The notes: generated by a model not told the origin, from the sequence alone. A stretch of DNA of 64,000 nucleotides from Pseudomaricurvus sp050633365 (GCA_050633365.1 JBOEGJ010000015.1:23134-87133), one strand, 5' to 3'. Shown: positions 18,439 through 27,619, numbered from the stretch's first letter. Numbers and translations are program-made.

Positions 18439-19578
18439 ATGTTAATTGCTGTCCCAAGGGAAAATCAGGCCGGTGAAAACCGAGTTCCATTGATTCCCGA
18501 TTCAGTCAAAAAACTGGTTCGTGCCGGTGGGGAAGTCAGTGTAGAAGCTGGCATGGGTAAAGGTGCCGGTTATTCAGATCAGGAATACACTGATGTGGGC
18601 GCCAAGGTTGTTGCTGATCGCCAGCAACTGTTGAACAGTGCCGATATGGTATTGCGTCTTCACAAGCCAACATTGGATGAGGTAGAGCAATTAAAGCCAG
18701 GCTCGGTTCACGTGAGCTTTCTTGATCCGTTCAATGAGCGTGAGCTGGTAGAAAAGATGGCTGCTCAAAAAGTGACCGCCATATCGATGGAAATGATTCC
18801 TCGGATTACCCGTTCTCAAAAGATGGATGCCTTGAGCTCCCAGGCTAACCTCGCAGGTTATGTCATGGTGGTTAAGGGTGCTGATGCTTTGGATGGCATT
18901 CTGCCAATGATGATGACCCCGGCCGGTACCTTGAAGCCGTCAAAGGTCTTCATTATCGGCGCTGGCGTGGCGGGCTTACAAGCGATCGCGACTGCCAAGC
19001 GTTTGGGCGCTAAAGTCACGGCTTTTGATACCCGTGACGTTGTCGCTGAGCAGGTCGAGTCTTTGGGCGGTAAGTTCTTGAAGATCGACTTGGGAGAAAC
19101 CGGTCAAACCAAAGACGGTTATGCAGTAGCGCTGACCCCTGAGCAGATGGAACTTCAGAAGGAAGGCCAAAAAGCCGAGATCGCTGAGTCCGACATAGTC
19201 ATCACAACCGCTCAGCTGTTTGGGCGTAAGCCTCCGGTTATCGTTGCTGCAGACGCTGTCGCAGCCATGAAGCCAGGCGCTGTGATCGTTGATATGGCGG
19301 CAGAAAATGGCGGTAACGTCGAAGGCTCTAAGCCCGGCGAAACAGTTGTTACCGATAACGGAGTCACTATTGTGGGCACTGGTAATTGGGCCAATGAAGT
19401 TCCTCGTGACGCCAGTCAGATGTATTCCAGCAACCTGTTCAATTTGGTTGACGAGTTCTGGGACGCTGAAGCCAAAAACTTCACTTTGGATTTTGAAAAT
19501 GAAATTGCCACTGGCTGTGTGATTACTCACGACGGCGCCGTGGTGAATGACACCATCAAAAACCACTACAGCAACTAG
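18439..19578 (+). CDS. pntAA: Proton-translocating NAD(P) transhydrogenase subunit alpha 1
   Basis: Soluble NAD(H)-binding domain I of the membrane transhydrogenase, which couples hydride transfer between NADH and NADP to proton movement. 379 residues, beginning MLIAVPRENQAGENRVPLIP and containing the NAD-binding FIIGAGVAGLQAIATAKRLGA. It ends before the membrane helices, as in organisms that split PntA into two chains. It leads a three-gene operon; the next gene starts ten bases later. Confidence 0.96.
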   Translation: MLIAVPRENQAGENRVPLIPDSVKKLVRAGGEVSVEAGMGKGAGYSDQEYTDVGAKVVADRQQLLNSADMVLRLHKPTLDEVEQLKPGSVHVSFLDPFNERELVEKMAAQKVTAISMEMIPRITRSQKMDALSSQANLAGYVMVVKGADALDGILPMMMTPAGTLKPSKVFIIGAGVAGLQAIATAKRLGAKVTAFDTRDVVAEQVESLGGKFLKIDLGETGQTKDGYAVALTPEQMELQKEGQKAEIAESDIVITTAQLFGRKPPVIVAADAVAAMKPGAVIVDMAAENGGNVEGSKPGETVVTDNGVTIVGTGNWANEVPRDASQMYSSNLFNLVDEFWDAEAKNFTLDFENEIATGCVITHDGAVVNDTIKNHYSN

Positions 19579-19587
19579 GAGAACATC

Positions 19588-19878
19588 GTGGAAATTATCT
19601 TTCTTTTATTCATTCTGATGCTCTCAATCTTTTTGGGTTTTGAGTTGATTAACAAGGTTCCCGCCACTTTGCACACACCGTTGATGTCGGGTTCCAACGC
19701 AATCTCCGGTATTACTCTTGTCGGTGCGCTGGCTTTGGCTGGCAATACCTCTGATCCCCAGTTGTCCACTTGGTTGGCCACTGGTGCCGTTGCTCTGGCT
19801 ACCATCAACGTAGTGGGCGGATACATGGTGACCGATCGTATGTTGGCCATGTTCAAGAAAAAAGAGGGTGATAAGTAA
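19588..19878 (+). CDS. pntAB: NAD(P) transhydrogenase subunit alpha 2
   Basis: Small membrane subunit of 96 residues with three hydrophobic segments (IIFLLFILMLSIFLGFEL, SGITLVGALALAG, LATGAVALATINVVGGYM), corresponding to the C-terminal membrane part of fused PntA. It starts with GTG, preceded by AGGAG, and its TAA stop overlaps the pntB ATG (TAATG), so the two are translationally coupled. Confidence 0.94.
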   Translation: MEIIFLLFILMLSIFLGFELINKVPATLHTPLMSGSNAISGITLVGALALAGNTSDPQLSTWLATGAVALATINVVGGYMVTDRMLAMFKKKEGDK

Positions 19879-21236
19879 TGGAAAACCATCTGATGATTAA
19901 TTTCGCCTACGTAGTGTCGGCGGCATTATTTATTTTCGGCCTGAAGTTGCTCGGCTCTCCAGCCACCGCTCGTCGCGGTAACATGCTGTCTTCTACCGGT
20001 ATGTTGATCGCGGTGGTGTTTGCGCTGTTGGACCAAGGCATTGTTAGCTACACCAACATCATCATTGGCATGGCCATTGGCGGCGTGATTGGTGCGTTGG
20101 TTGCTCGCATGGTCGAAATGACGTCTATGCCTGAAATGGTCGCCTTGTTTAACGGCTTCGGCGGTATGGCTTCGTTGCTGGTCGGTTGGTCAGCCATGGG
20201 TGGCGAAGTATCAACCTTCTCCCTGATCACCATCTTCCTGTCGATTCTGATCGGTGGCATGACCTTTACCGGTTCGCTGCTGGCTTACGGTAAGCTCTCT
20301 GAGCGTATTCCTGGCAAGCCATTGGTATTCGTGGGTCAGAACATCGTTAACAGTCTCATCGTCTTGGCGATCATCGCCTGTGGTGTGTTGTTTGTGATGG
20401 AGCCTACCAACGTTAACTACTTGTACGCCGCAGTTGCTTTAGCGTTGATCTTCGGTGTGATGGCAGTGATCCCCATCGGTGGTGCCGATATGCCGGTGGT
20501 TATCTCTTTGCTGAACTCCTACTCTGGTTTGGCTGCTTGTGCCGCTGGTTTCGCCATTGAGAACAATCTCTTGATCGTTGCCGGTTCTCTGGTTGGTGCG
20601 TCCGGTATCATCCTTACTCAGATCATGTGTAAAGCCATGAACCGTTCGCTGTCGAACGTTCTCTTCTCGGGCTTTGGGTCGGTTTCTACGTCCACTCAAG
20701 TGATTGAGGGTGAAGTGAAGCCAATGACTGCGGAAGACGCTTACTATGTTCTGGAAGCTGCCAGCACTGTTGCGGTGATTCCCGGTTACGGTATGGCTGT
20801 TGCTCAAGCGCAGCACGTGGTAAAAGAGCTGCAAGAGTTGCTGGAAGAAAACGGTTGTGAAGTGATTTACGGTATTCACCCAGTGGCCGGTCGTATGCCG
20901 GGTCACATGAACGTACTTTTGGCTGAGGCCGACGTACCTTATGACTTGTTGCTCGAAATGGATGACATCAATCCGCGTATGGACAACGTCGATGTTGCTA
21001 TCGTTATCGGTGCAAACGACGTGGTTAACCCAGCCGCTCGCGAGATGGAAGGTAGCCCGATTTATGGAATGCCAGTCATTAATGTCGACCATGCTAAGAC
21101 GGTATTCGTACTGAAGCGCTCAATGGCTTCTGGTTTTGCCGGTGTTGATAATCCGCTGTTCTTTAAAGACAACACCCGTATGATCTTCGGTGATGCAAAA
21201 GAGAGTATCGGCCAGATGATTCGCGAGTTCGAATAA
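19878..21236 (+). CDS. pntB: NAD(P) transhydrogenase subunit beta
   Basis: 452-residue membrane subunit: about eight or nine helices in the first ~270 residues forming the proton path, then the NADP(H)-binding domain III with PGYGMAVAQAQH, HPVAGRMPGHMNVLLAEA and GANDVVNPAA. It completes a normal set of PntAA, PntAB and PntB. A strong terminator follows directly, so the operon ends here. The complex supplies NADPH using the proton gradient, relevant to the many reductases nearby. Confidence 0.97.
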   Translation: MENHLMINFAYVVSAALFIFGLKLLGSPATARRGNMLSSTGMLIAVVFALLDQGIVSYTNIIIGMAIGGVIGALVARMVEMTSMPEMVALFNGFGGMASLLVGWSAMGGEVSTFSLITIFLSILIGGMTFTGSLLAYGKLSERIPGKPLVFVGQNIVNSLIVLAIIACGVLFVMEPTNVNYLYAAVALALIFGVMAVIPIGGADMPVVISLLNSYSGLAACAAGFAIENNLLIVAGSLVGASGIILTQIMCKAMNRSLSNVLFSGFGSVSTSTQVIEGEVKPMTAEDAYYVLEAASTVAVIPGYGMAVAQAQHVVKELQELLEENGCEVIYGIHPVAGRMPGHMNVLLAEADVPYDLLLEMDDINPRMDNVDVAIVIGANDVVNPAAREMEGSPIYGMPVINVDHAKTVFVLKRSMASGFAGVDNPLFFKDNTRMIFGDAKESIGQMIREFE

Positions 21237-21259
21237 TCACTCGATACTGATCGATGAAG

Positions 21260-21285
21260 AGGGGAGCGCAATGCTCCCCTTTTTT
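21260..21285 (+). terminator. Rho-independent terminator of the pnt operon
   Basis: Stem AGGGGAGC / GCTCCCCT with a 5-base loop and a following run of T (21280-21285), 23 bases after the pntB stop. Confidence 0.9.
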
Positions 21286-21645
21286 GTGCTTGGCTGTTTT
21301 TTCTCTTCGCTGCTTACGTCTTTGTTTTAAGTGGGTGGAATTCAATTATATGGGTTTTGGGTAGTTGTCTGCTTAAGTGATGTTCCCGTGTCTTTCGAAG
21401 CTTGTGAACATTGTGAGCCTGTATAAGTGCTCGCGTTATTGCGCCACTAAGACTTACAGTCGTTGCTTTGCACACAGAGATTCGCATGGTTTTTGGTTGG
21501 GCTCTTGAGCTGATTGCTAGTTCGGACTTAGAGTAGTGTCTAGAACTGGTGTTATGTCCATCTAAGCTAATCAGATGGCATGGTGCTTGGGTGTAGCTAT
21601 ATCGCGCTCAATAATGAACTTAAGAAACCGAAAGGCGAGAAATTA
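21286..21645. other. Intergenic region before the lipoprotein gene
   Basis: 360 bases without a supported gene. A small hairpin (CCATCT 21558-21563 / AGATGG 21573-21578) lies in the probable leader of the lipoprotein gene. Nothing else stands out. Confidence 0.4.
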
Positions 21646-22329
21646 ATGTCAGTTAGAGTCGTGAAAATCGTATTGCTAGCAGTTGCTGTTAATCTGTTGA
21701 ATGCCTGTATACCGGCAGTGGTTGAAGTCTATGAAGCTCCACTAATTTATGGGCAAATCCTCGATAAGGATGGAGTACAGCCAATCGTTGGTGCAAGAGT
21801 TCAGCATCAGCATCTCGATTCAGCGCCGGTCTACACTGATGAGCAGGGCTACTTCGAATTGCCCTCGATTTCGTCCTATCAGGCAGTGGTGTTGATGCCC
21901 GCTCACGGACTCAAGGGCTACCATTACACAGTCACGGTGGGTGAGCAGACTTTTCCGTTTCAAGCTCAGGCGACGATACTAATGCGGAGCGAAGAGGCAG
22001 TTTATGCTCCAATTTTATTTGAAGGAAACACGGTTAGAGAAGAGTTCTCTCAGCTGCTTCCTGAGGGTATCTACGATGACGGCATGCGCGCGATCAGAGA
22101 GTCAATCATCTATTCGAATTGCGATACGCAGGTGCTCAGAGTGGCTTTTTTACAGGTAGCGCAACAGCACAGCCGCCCTGAAGAGGAGCGAGATTCAGCC
22201 GTCTACAGGCAAGCTCGCAAGGCCTGGGAGAGCTGCTCGAAAGCACTGGAATACGCGCCTTTGAGTCGGCCTGATCAGTGGGCAATCGATGAGTTTACTC
22301 GTCTTCTTGCGCGCTGGCAGTGGCGCTAA
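21646..22329 (+). CDS. Lipoprotein with a carboxypeptidase-regulatory-like domain
   Basis: Predicted outer-membrane or periplasmic lipoprotein of 227 residues, function unknown. The leader MSVRVVKIVLLAVAVNLLNAC ends in a lipobox (LNAC). Residues ~35-110 resemble a carboxypeptidase regulatory-like beta fold (YGQILDKDGVQPIVGARVQ, TDEQGYFELPSI), often a binding or structural module. The remaining half is helical and has two cysteines (SNCDTQ, WESCSK) that could form a disulfide. The ATG has AAAGG upstream; a longer frame would place 22 polar residues before the signal. No operon partner. Confidence 0.78.
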   Translation: MSVRVVKIVLLAVAVNLLNACIPAVVEVYEAPLIYGQILDKDGVQPIVGARVQHQHLDSAPVYTDEQGYFELPSISSYQAVVLMPAHGLKGYHYTVTVGEQTFPFQAQATILMRSEEAVYAPILFEGNTVREEFSQLLPEGIYDDGMRAIRESIIYSNCDTQVLRVAFLQVAQQHSRPEEERDSAVYRQARKAWESCSKALEYAPLSRPDQWAIDEFTRLLARWQWR

Positions 22330-22460
22330 TGATGTCACCGATAGTTCTTGCTGTTAGCTGAGAGCGGTTCTTGGTTGTGGTCTATGGACAGCAATCTATT
22401 GGCGGTCGTTTAGGCGGGGAAAAAAACTTGGTTTTAACGTTTGTGACGATTAAATAAAGA

Positions 22461-22492
22461 AAAGCGGTAGGGATCTATTCCTACCGCTTTTT
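22461..22492. terminator. Bidirectional terminator between convergent genes
   Basis: Perfect 12-bp stem AAAAGCGGTAGG (22461-22472) / CCTACCGCTTTT (22481-22492), flanked by A and T tracts on both sides. It lies between the lipoprotein and nitronate monooxygenase stops. Confidence 0.9.
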
Positions 22493-22517
22493 ATTGCGAC
22501 CTAAAGTCGAAATAGGA

Positions 22518-23486
22518 TTAGGCTAGCATTCCCACCAAACGAGCATTAATAATCTCTTTGGTCTCGGTCATGATGTTGTCGACCAGTTCTTCGCAGGTTG
22601 GAATATCGTCGACCAAGCCGCCGCACATACCGAAGGTCACCATGCCGGCATTCACGTCGCCAGTGGTCCAAGCAACGTCTTGCATTTTTCCGGATACCAA
22701 AGCGTGAACTTCACCGAAGTCGCCACCCGCTTTTTCGATCTCGGTTACTTTCAATGCAACTTCGTTTTTGTAAACGCGAGCCGTATTGCGATAGCTACGG
22801 AAGATCAATGAGGTGTCGGTCTCGTTCATTTCAACGATGGCTTTTTTAACATTTTCATGAACGGGGGCTTCTTGAGTCGCCAAAAAGCGGGTGCCCATGT
22901 TGATGCCGTCAGCACCTAATGCGAGCGCTGCTGCCATTCCGCGGCCATCGGCAATACCGCCAGAGGCGACAATAGGAATCGACAGCTTTTTAGCGGCTGC
23001 CGGGATCAATACCAAGCCCGGTACGTCTTCTTCACCTGGGTGGCCAGCACATTCGAAACCGTCGATGCTAACCGCGGCAACACCGACTCGCTCAGCTTTT
23101 AAGGCGTGACGAACGGCTACACACTTGTGAATGACCTTAATGCCGTGGGCGTTGAATTTTTCCATGAACGGCTCTGGGCTACGGCCTGCGGTTTCGACAA
23201 TCTTAACGCCGCTGGCGCAGATCACGTCGACGTAATCGTCGTAGTTAATGTCAGAGGCAACCACGCCCACGGTCAAGTTAACTGCAAATGGTTTGTCAGT
23301 CAGTGATTGGCACTTCTCGATCTCGGCTTTGAGAAGTTCAGGGGTCGGCTGAGTGAGTGCGGTCATGGTACCTAGGGCGCCGGTGTTTGATACCGCAGCT
23401 GCCAATTCGGCGGTGCCAACGCGCATCATGCCACCACAAATAATGGGTTTTTCAATGCCTAGTAATTCTGTCAATCGGGTCTTCAT
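22518..23486 (-). CDS. Nitronate monooxygenase-family flavoprotein
   Basis: FMN-dependent TIM-barrel enzyme of 322 residues (NMO/2-nitropropane dioxygenase family) that oxidises nitronates; some relatives are enoyl reductases. Visible features: PIICGGMMRVGTAELAAAVSNTG at the N-terminus, AVSIDGFECAGHPGEED, the phosphate-binding IVASGGIADGRGMAAALALGADGINMGTRF. The start MKTRLTELLGIEKP is the family N-terminus; a longer frame adds 43 unrelated codons. A palindrome shared with the neighbouring thioesterase gene lies about 95 bases upstream, suggesting a common regulator. Confidence 0.9.
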   Translation of the reverse strand: MKTRLTELLGIEKPIICGGMMRVGTAELAAAVSNTGALGTMTALTQPTPELLKAEIEKCQSLTDKPFAVNLTVGVVASDINYDDYVDVICASGVKIVETAGRSPEPFMEKFNAHGIKVIHKCVAVRHALKAERVGVAAVSIDGFECAGHPGEEDVPGLVLIPAAAKKLSIPIVASGGIADGRGMAAALALGADGINMGTRFLATQEAPVHENVKKAIVEMNETDTSLIFRSYRNTARVYKNEVALKVTEIEKAGGDFGEVHALVSGKMQDVAWTTGDVNAGMVTFGMCGGLVDDIPTCEELVDNIMTETKEIINARLVGMLA

Positions 23487-23580
23487 GAATGTGATCCTGT
23501 CTATGGTGTTATTGGGCGATGGAGCCCTTATTTTGGGAGGTAATATAGGCCGCTGAGTGCCAAATGTCCACGGGCTGAAA

Positions 23581-23597
23581 TTGCCGTATAACGCCGT
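23581..23597. promoter_or_regulatory. Candidate operator, copy 1
   Basis: TTGCCGTATAACGCCGT is closely related to the perfect palindrome at 24262-24278; both share CGTATAACGCC. It lies 95-111 bases before the nitronate monooxygenase start. The position and repetition suggest one repressor or activator acting on both genes; its identity is unknown. Confidence 0.5.
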
Positions 23598-23745
23598 AAT
23601 TTGGCGGTTTTGCATGGAGGACCTATGGCGGGGCGAGCTCGTGGGAGCTGCGCCTCAGCGTTGAGTGGTATCCTCCGGTCGTGAGTTTGCTCTCGGCGCA
23701 GAGTTACTCGACTGCTTTAGGCCCTTGCTAAGCCTTGGGCAGGCG

Positions 23746-24177
23746 TTAGGTTTCGCGGGGTTTTCGTACGATTTTTGCCACGGTGCTGGCGGTGGCTGTT
23801 AGCTGGCCTGCTTCGTTGTACAGCCGGCCTTCTAGAAAACCAGTCTTGTAACCCCCTTTGACGACCCAGCCTTCGGCGCGAAGCTTTCCTGCTCGAGTCG
23901 GTTCGAGATAGCTGGTTTTAATTTCTAGAGAGGATAAACCAATCACATCTTCGTTTGCGGCCATCACCGCGTGACTCATGGCGGTATCGAGCATTGAGGT
24001 GATGAATCCGCCTTGTACGACATCCACTGAATGGCAATAATCTTTACTGATGTTGAATTCAAAGGTTGCGAGGCTGAGTTTCTCATCAAAGTCGACCATC
24101 TTACCGCCCAGCAGGCCGACAAAGTGAGGGGCATGATTATTGAGAAACTCCAACAATGCCGCTTTTTTACTGCTCAT
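23746..24177 (-). CDS. Hotdog-fold thioesterase, PaaI-like
   Basis: Acyl-CoA thioesterase-like protein of 143 residues. The family core VDVVQGGFITSMLDTAMSHA replaces the usual HGG with QGG, and the long central strand is LEIKTSYLEPTRAGKLRAEGWV. It lies upstream of and co-oriented with the nitronate monooxygenase, 259 bases apart, each with its own copy of a shared palindrome. Together they may degrade or hydrolyse a CoA-linked compound, but the substrate is not evident. Confidence 0.85.
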   Translation of the reverse strand: MSSKKAALLEFLNNHAPHFVGLLGGKMVDFDEKLSLATFEFNISKDYCHSVDVVQGGFITSMLDTAMSHAVMAANEDVIGLSSLEIKTSYLEPTRAGKLRAEGWVVKGGYKTGFLEGRLYNEAGQLTATASTVAKIVRKPRET

Positions 24178-24261
24178 AGATACTCTCTCTAGTGTGTCGC
24201 GACTGCGACTTGTTATTCGATTGTTGTCGTGAGTGTAGCGGAGGCTGGTGTCATCTGACCA

Positions 24262-24278
24262 TTGGCGTATAACGCCAA
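24262..24278. promoter_or_regulatory. Candidate operator, copy 2 (perfect palindrome)
   Basis: TTGGCGTATAACGCCAA: 7-bp arms around a 3-base centre, 85-101 bases before the thioesterase start. It also lies in the divergent region shared with the GST gene, which begins 134 bases further on. It matches copy 1 at 23581-23597. Confidence 0.6.
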
Positions 24279-24412
24279 AGGCTGTACTAAATTGACAATT
24301 TGGGGACGGAGTGGCTTTCTAGCGATTCCACTAGAACAATGTTTGTGGCTCATTTACTCTTATTTCATTCGGCGCTAGTCAATCCAGCTCAGCTGTAACT
24401 CAAGGAGTTTTC

Positions 24413-25174
24413 ATGATTCTCTACGACAGTCCTTTTAGTCCCTTTGCTCGTAAAGTTCGATTAGTTTTGTCTTTAAAAGGTTTGCCTTTCGATTGCGTTG
24501 ATGCTCTGGATCACGATCACTCGGACGCCCTGCGAAAGGTTAATGGTCGAGCGGAAGTGCCAGCTTTGATCGATGAAGACCTTGTTGTGGTGAATTCGGC
24601 GGATATAGTTGCCTATCTAGAGCATCGTTATCCTCAGCATTCGATTTTACCTAGCTGTCCGAAGCAGCGCGTAAACGCACGTAAGTGGGAGCGTATCGCC
24701 GATACACTTGTGGATGCAATTTTTGTCGATATCTCCTATTGGATGTGGGCGCGTCGCGAGGATCAAATGCCCGAGGGAATGTTGGATGCTGCACGGGAGA
24801 ATTTGGCCTCTGTTTACCATAAACTCGAGGATGAGCTTAAGCAGGGGGACTACATCTGTGATGATCTCTCGATTGCAGATATTGCGCTTTTTCCGCATTT
24901 GATTGGTGCTAAGGCACTTGAGGTGCCTATATCAAAGGAAAAGTATCCAAATGTATTGAGATGGTTAACTCATTTGCGAGGGTTGCCCGAATTCAAGGCA
25001 GACATTGAAAGAGCGACCGACTTTTTGAAAAATATCTCTGCAAGCAATATAGAAAGAGAGAAAATATTCTGGCGAGGAGATCGGATAGAGTGGGTTTTGG
25101 CCAACGGTTTTGAAGATTGGTTTTTTAATGAAATAAAAAGTGGCCGTGTTCTTTGGCCTCCGCAGACAGGCTGA
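24413..25174 (+). CDS. Glutathione S-transferase family protein
   Basis: 253 residues with a GST fold: N-terminal thioredoxin-like domain (YDSPFSPFARKVRLVLSLKGL, then VPALID and NSADIVAYLE, the glutathione gamma-glutamyl site) and an all-helical C-terminal domain containing DDLSIADIALFPHLIG. Probable detoxification or glutathione-dependent modification; substrate unknown. The tail after residue ~205 is longer than usual and rich in charged and aromatic residues. It stands alone, divergent from the thioesterase. Confidence 0.88.
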   Translation: MILYDSPFSPFARKVRLVLSLKGLPFDCVDALDHDHSDALRKVNGRAEVPALIDEDLVVVNSADIVAYLEHRYPQHSILPSCPKQRVNARKWERIADTLVDAIFVDISYWMWARREDQMPEGMLDAARENLASVYHKLEDELKQGDYICDDLSIADIALFPHLIGAKALEVPISKEKYPNVLRWLTHLRGLPEFKADIERATDFLKNISASNIEREKIFWRGDRIEWVLANGFEDWFFNEIKSGRVLWPPQTG

Positions 25175-25221
25175 GCCCTCACGGAGGGCCATCCATATTC
25201 CGGGTTGGAGCAGCTTCGATT

Positions 25222-25256
25222 ATTACCGTCAAACTAACGTTAGACTGTTCGGTAAT
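25222..25256. terminator. Hairpin between convergent GST and malonyl-CoA decarboxylase genes
   Basis: Arms ATTACCG (25222-25228) / CGGTAAT (25250-25256) enclose a perfect 10-bp palindrome CTAACGTTAG. A second small GC stem (25175-25189) directly follows the GST stop. Both plausibly stop transcripts between the convergent genes; neither has a strong U-tract. Confidence 0.45.
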
Positions 25257-25299
25257 TTCCGGCTTTCTACAAAATAGAGACGCAATGTCGCCTTTGTGT

Positions 25300-26610
25300 T
25301 TATTGTCCTATTAACTCCAGAACCTTTTTCGCACAGGCGATTTCATTGTCGTTGATGTAGGCCTCGTGGTTTTCTTCCACCTTATTCAACTCATAGCGAT
25401 AGTTAACGAGCATCCCAGCCGATTGTTTTAGTCCATTTCTTGAGGTGTCGCCGAGCCAGTTAAGTTGACCTATTTGAGCGCCGTTACCCAAGTGAAAGCG
25501 CGCGACTGGATCCAGCGGTTTTGAGTCTCGTTTTTCATTGTGAAGATAATGCGCGCACAATCTTAGGAGTAACGGTTTTAGCGCTTCATGGTTGCTTAGA
25601 TCAGCTTCCCAGTTGTCCTGTGAAATCGTGTTAAGGAGTTTCTTTTCTTCAGAGCTGATGAGCACATTGTCGGTTTGGCTTAAACTCCTGTTGAGCCAGC
25701 GTCGAAATCCGGGTATAGGAGACAGTGTTGAGAATTGTGAGAGTTGTGGCAACTCTTCTTGCAGCTCCATAACCACTTGTTTGATCAAAAAATTACCGAA
25801 TGAAATACCTTTTAAGCCTTCTTGGCAATTGCTGATGGAGTAAAAAATGGCGGTGTCTGGTTCCTGCTCTTCAGTGGATTCTTCTCTGGGTAAGAGCAAG
25901 GTTTGTACTGCTGTCGCCAAGCCTTTGACCAAGGCCACTTCGACAAAAATGAGCGGCTCATCTTCGAGTGCCGGATGAAAAAAGGCAAAACAGCGGCGAT
26001 CATCGGCGAGTCGACGGCGTAAATCGTCCCAACCGTTCATTTCGTGAACGGCCTCGTAGGCGATGAGTTTTTCGAGGATGTGCGCGGGAGTTTTCCAATC
26101 GATACTGCGTATCTTAAGAAAGCCGCGATTGAACCATGATTCCAGCAGGTGCTTCAGGTCGTTGTCGATGGAGCGAAACTCTTCGTGATCGTCCAGCAGC
26201 CCCTGTAAGTAATGTCGCATTTCGACCAGTGTCGGTGTGCCGGTTGGTGACATGTTGATGCGTCGAAACAAATGCTGCCGCGGTGGCTCGATGGCTCGAC
26301 TAAGGGCGCCGAGGTTTTTTTGCGATGACTCGCGTGCAAAGGCTTCTGAGCAGCGAATAATGTCTTCGGTTTTGGGGCTGTATTGCTCGACCAATAAAGT
26401 GAAAAAATCGAGCTTTTCTTGCTCGTTCATACCGTTATAGGCATTGACCACAGCGCAGGCGAGGGCGGTGCCCATGGCCTCGCCTTTGTTTGAGCAAAGA
26501 TCTTCACATAGCTCTTCTATGGGTTTTCCATTTCGATCGTCTTTGGCGTTGCGCAATAGCAAATCCCGACCGGCGTCGACAATTGAGTTCATCCAAGAGT
26601 TGAATGACAT
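25300..26610 (-). CDS. Malonyl-CoA decarboxylase
   Basis: Converts malonyl-CoA to acetyl-CoA and CO2. 436 residues, the family's normal bacterial length. The C-terminal catalytic domain shows YSISNCQEGLKGISFGNFLIK, the SPIPGF segment with the conserved Ser, and FHLGNGAQIGQLNWLGDTS with the catalytic His, followed by QSAGMLVNYRYEL; the N-terminal ~120 residues form the helical domain. It is transcribed 34 bases after a LysR gene on the same strand. No malonyl-CoA synthetase or malonate transporter is seen nearby, so malonyl-CoA from fatty-acid synthesis or another source may be the substrate. Confidence 0.94.
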   Translation of the reverse strand: MSFNSWMNSIVDAGRDLLLRNAKDDRNGKPIEELCEDLCSNKGEAMGTALACAVVNAYNGMNEQEKLDFFTLLVEQYSPKTEDIIRCSEAFARESSQKNLGALSRAIEPPRQHLFRRINMSPTGTPTLVEMRHYLQGLLDDHEEFRSIDNDLKHLLESWFNRGFLKIRSIDWKTPAHILEKLIAYEAVHEMNGWDDLRRRLADDRRCFAFFHPALEDEPLIFVEVALVKGLATAVQTLLLPREESTEEQEPDTAIFYSISNCQEGLKGISFGNFLIKQVVMELQEELPQLSQFSTLSPIPGFRRWLNRSLSQTDNVLISSEEKKLLNTISQDNWEADLSNHEALKPLLLRLCAHYLHNEKRDSKPLDPVARFHLGNGAQIGQLNWLGDTSRNGLKQSAGMLVNYRYELNKVEENHEAYINDNEIACAKKVLELIGQ

Positions 26611-26644
26611 ACAGCGTTATCCTCGTTGAGATGTAATAGAGTTA

Positions 26645-27553
26645 TCAGTAATGATCGCGCGAATCGTCCTGCAGGGCATTATTTGAAATCAAGTTATTCG
26701 CCAAAAATTGAATCAGTGTTTTAACTTTAGTCGACAAAAAGCGATTTGATGGGTAGACCGCCCAGATTCCCTCTTGGCCTTGGCGTTGGTTGCTCAGCAA
26801 TGGAACTAAGGCGCCAGAGGCAATATGTTCATCGACATAGTAGTCGGGCAACTGAACGATTCCGACACCTTTAAGGGCGGCATCGCGAAGTGCAGGGCCA
26901 CTGTTACAGCGCAAGTTGCCGGTAACTTTCATATTGCGCTGTTTGCCTTGCTCTTCAAAACGCCAGTAATCCAGCGTACCCAATAGACAGTTGTGTTGCC
27001 CTAGCTCAGATAAAGTGTGTGGTTGGCCGTATTGCGCTAAGTAGCTGGGCGAGGCGCAAACGTATTGTTTTCGTTCGGCGAGCTTTTTGGCCACCAGAGT
27101 TGAATCTTCCAATAGGCCTAGTCGAATGGCGAGATCGAAACCGTTGTCGATAAGATCAAATTGTTGGTTGCTGAGTAACATTTCAATTTTCAGATCTGGG
27201 TATTCAATGGCGAAGTCGCTGATTAAGGGGGCAATGAATTTTTCGCCATAGGACAGGGGCGCGGTGATTTTGAGCTTTCCGCTGGGTTTTATCTGTAAGC
27301 TAGTCAAGGCTCGCTCGGCATCGTCTAGGCCGTCGAGCACCTGGCGGCAATGTTGGTAGAACACATTGCCTTCTTCGGTGGCGGAGACCTTGCGGGTGGT
27401 GCGGTGAAAGAGCTTAGTGGCCAAACGGGTTTCTAGGGCTTGAATCTGCCGGCTGATGTTGGCCACAGAGGTATTCAGGCGTTTGGCGGCGGCGGTGAAG
27501 CTGGCAGTTTCGGCAACGGCGACAAATTCAGTGATTCCTTCCCAGCTTGCCAT
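26645..27553 (-). CDS. LysR-family regulator between malonyl-CoA decarboxylase and frmA
   Basis: 302-residue LysR regulator: HTH ETASFTAAAKRLNTSVANISRQIQALE and an effector domain of the AaeR/CrgA-like group. It is divergent from frmA across 148 bases and upstream of malonyl-CoA decarboxylase on its own strand. The divergent position makes formaldehyde-responsive control of frmA the simplest hypothesis; cotranscription with the decarboxylase may be incidental or may link the two. Confidence 0.9.
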   Translation of the reverse strand: MASWEGITEFVAVAETASFTAAAKRLNTSVANISRQIQALETRLATKLFHRTTRKVSATEEGNVFYQHCRQVLDGLDDAERALTSLQIKPSGKLKITAPLSYGEKFIAPLISDFAIEYPDLKIEMLLSNQQFDLIDNGFDLAIRLGLLEDSTLVAKKLAERKQYVCASPSYLAQYGQPHTLSELGQHNCLLGTLDYWRFEEQGKQRNMKVTGNLRCNSGPALRDAALKGVGIVQLPDYYVDEHIASGALVPLLSNQRQGQEGIWAVYPSNRFLSTKVKTLIQFLANNLISNNALQDDSRDHY

Positions 27554-27576
27554 TGTTACACCTGAGTAATTATGAG

Positions 27577-27619
27577 TTGTAATTATTGGATATTATCATT
27601 CTACCATAAACAATTACAA
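27577..27619. promoter_or_regulatory. Candidate LysR operator in the frmA divergent promoter
   Basis: Inverted repeats TTGTAATT (27577-27584) and AATTACAA (27612-27619) in the A/T-rich region between the LysR and frmA starts. The spacing is wide for a single LysR site, so two half-sites bound by a tetramer are possible. Inference only. Confidence 0.4.

Noticed and set aside
20439..21092. 217-codon minus-strand frame
   Set aside because: Entirely antisense to pntB; no ribosome-binding site or known domain.
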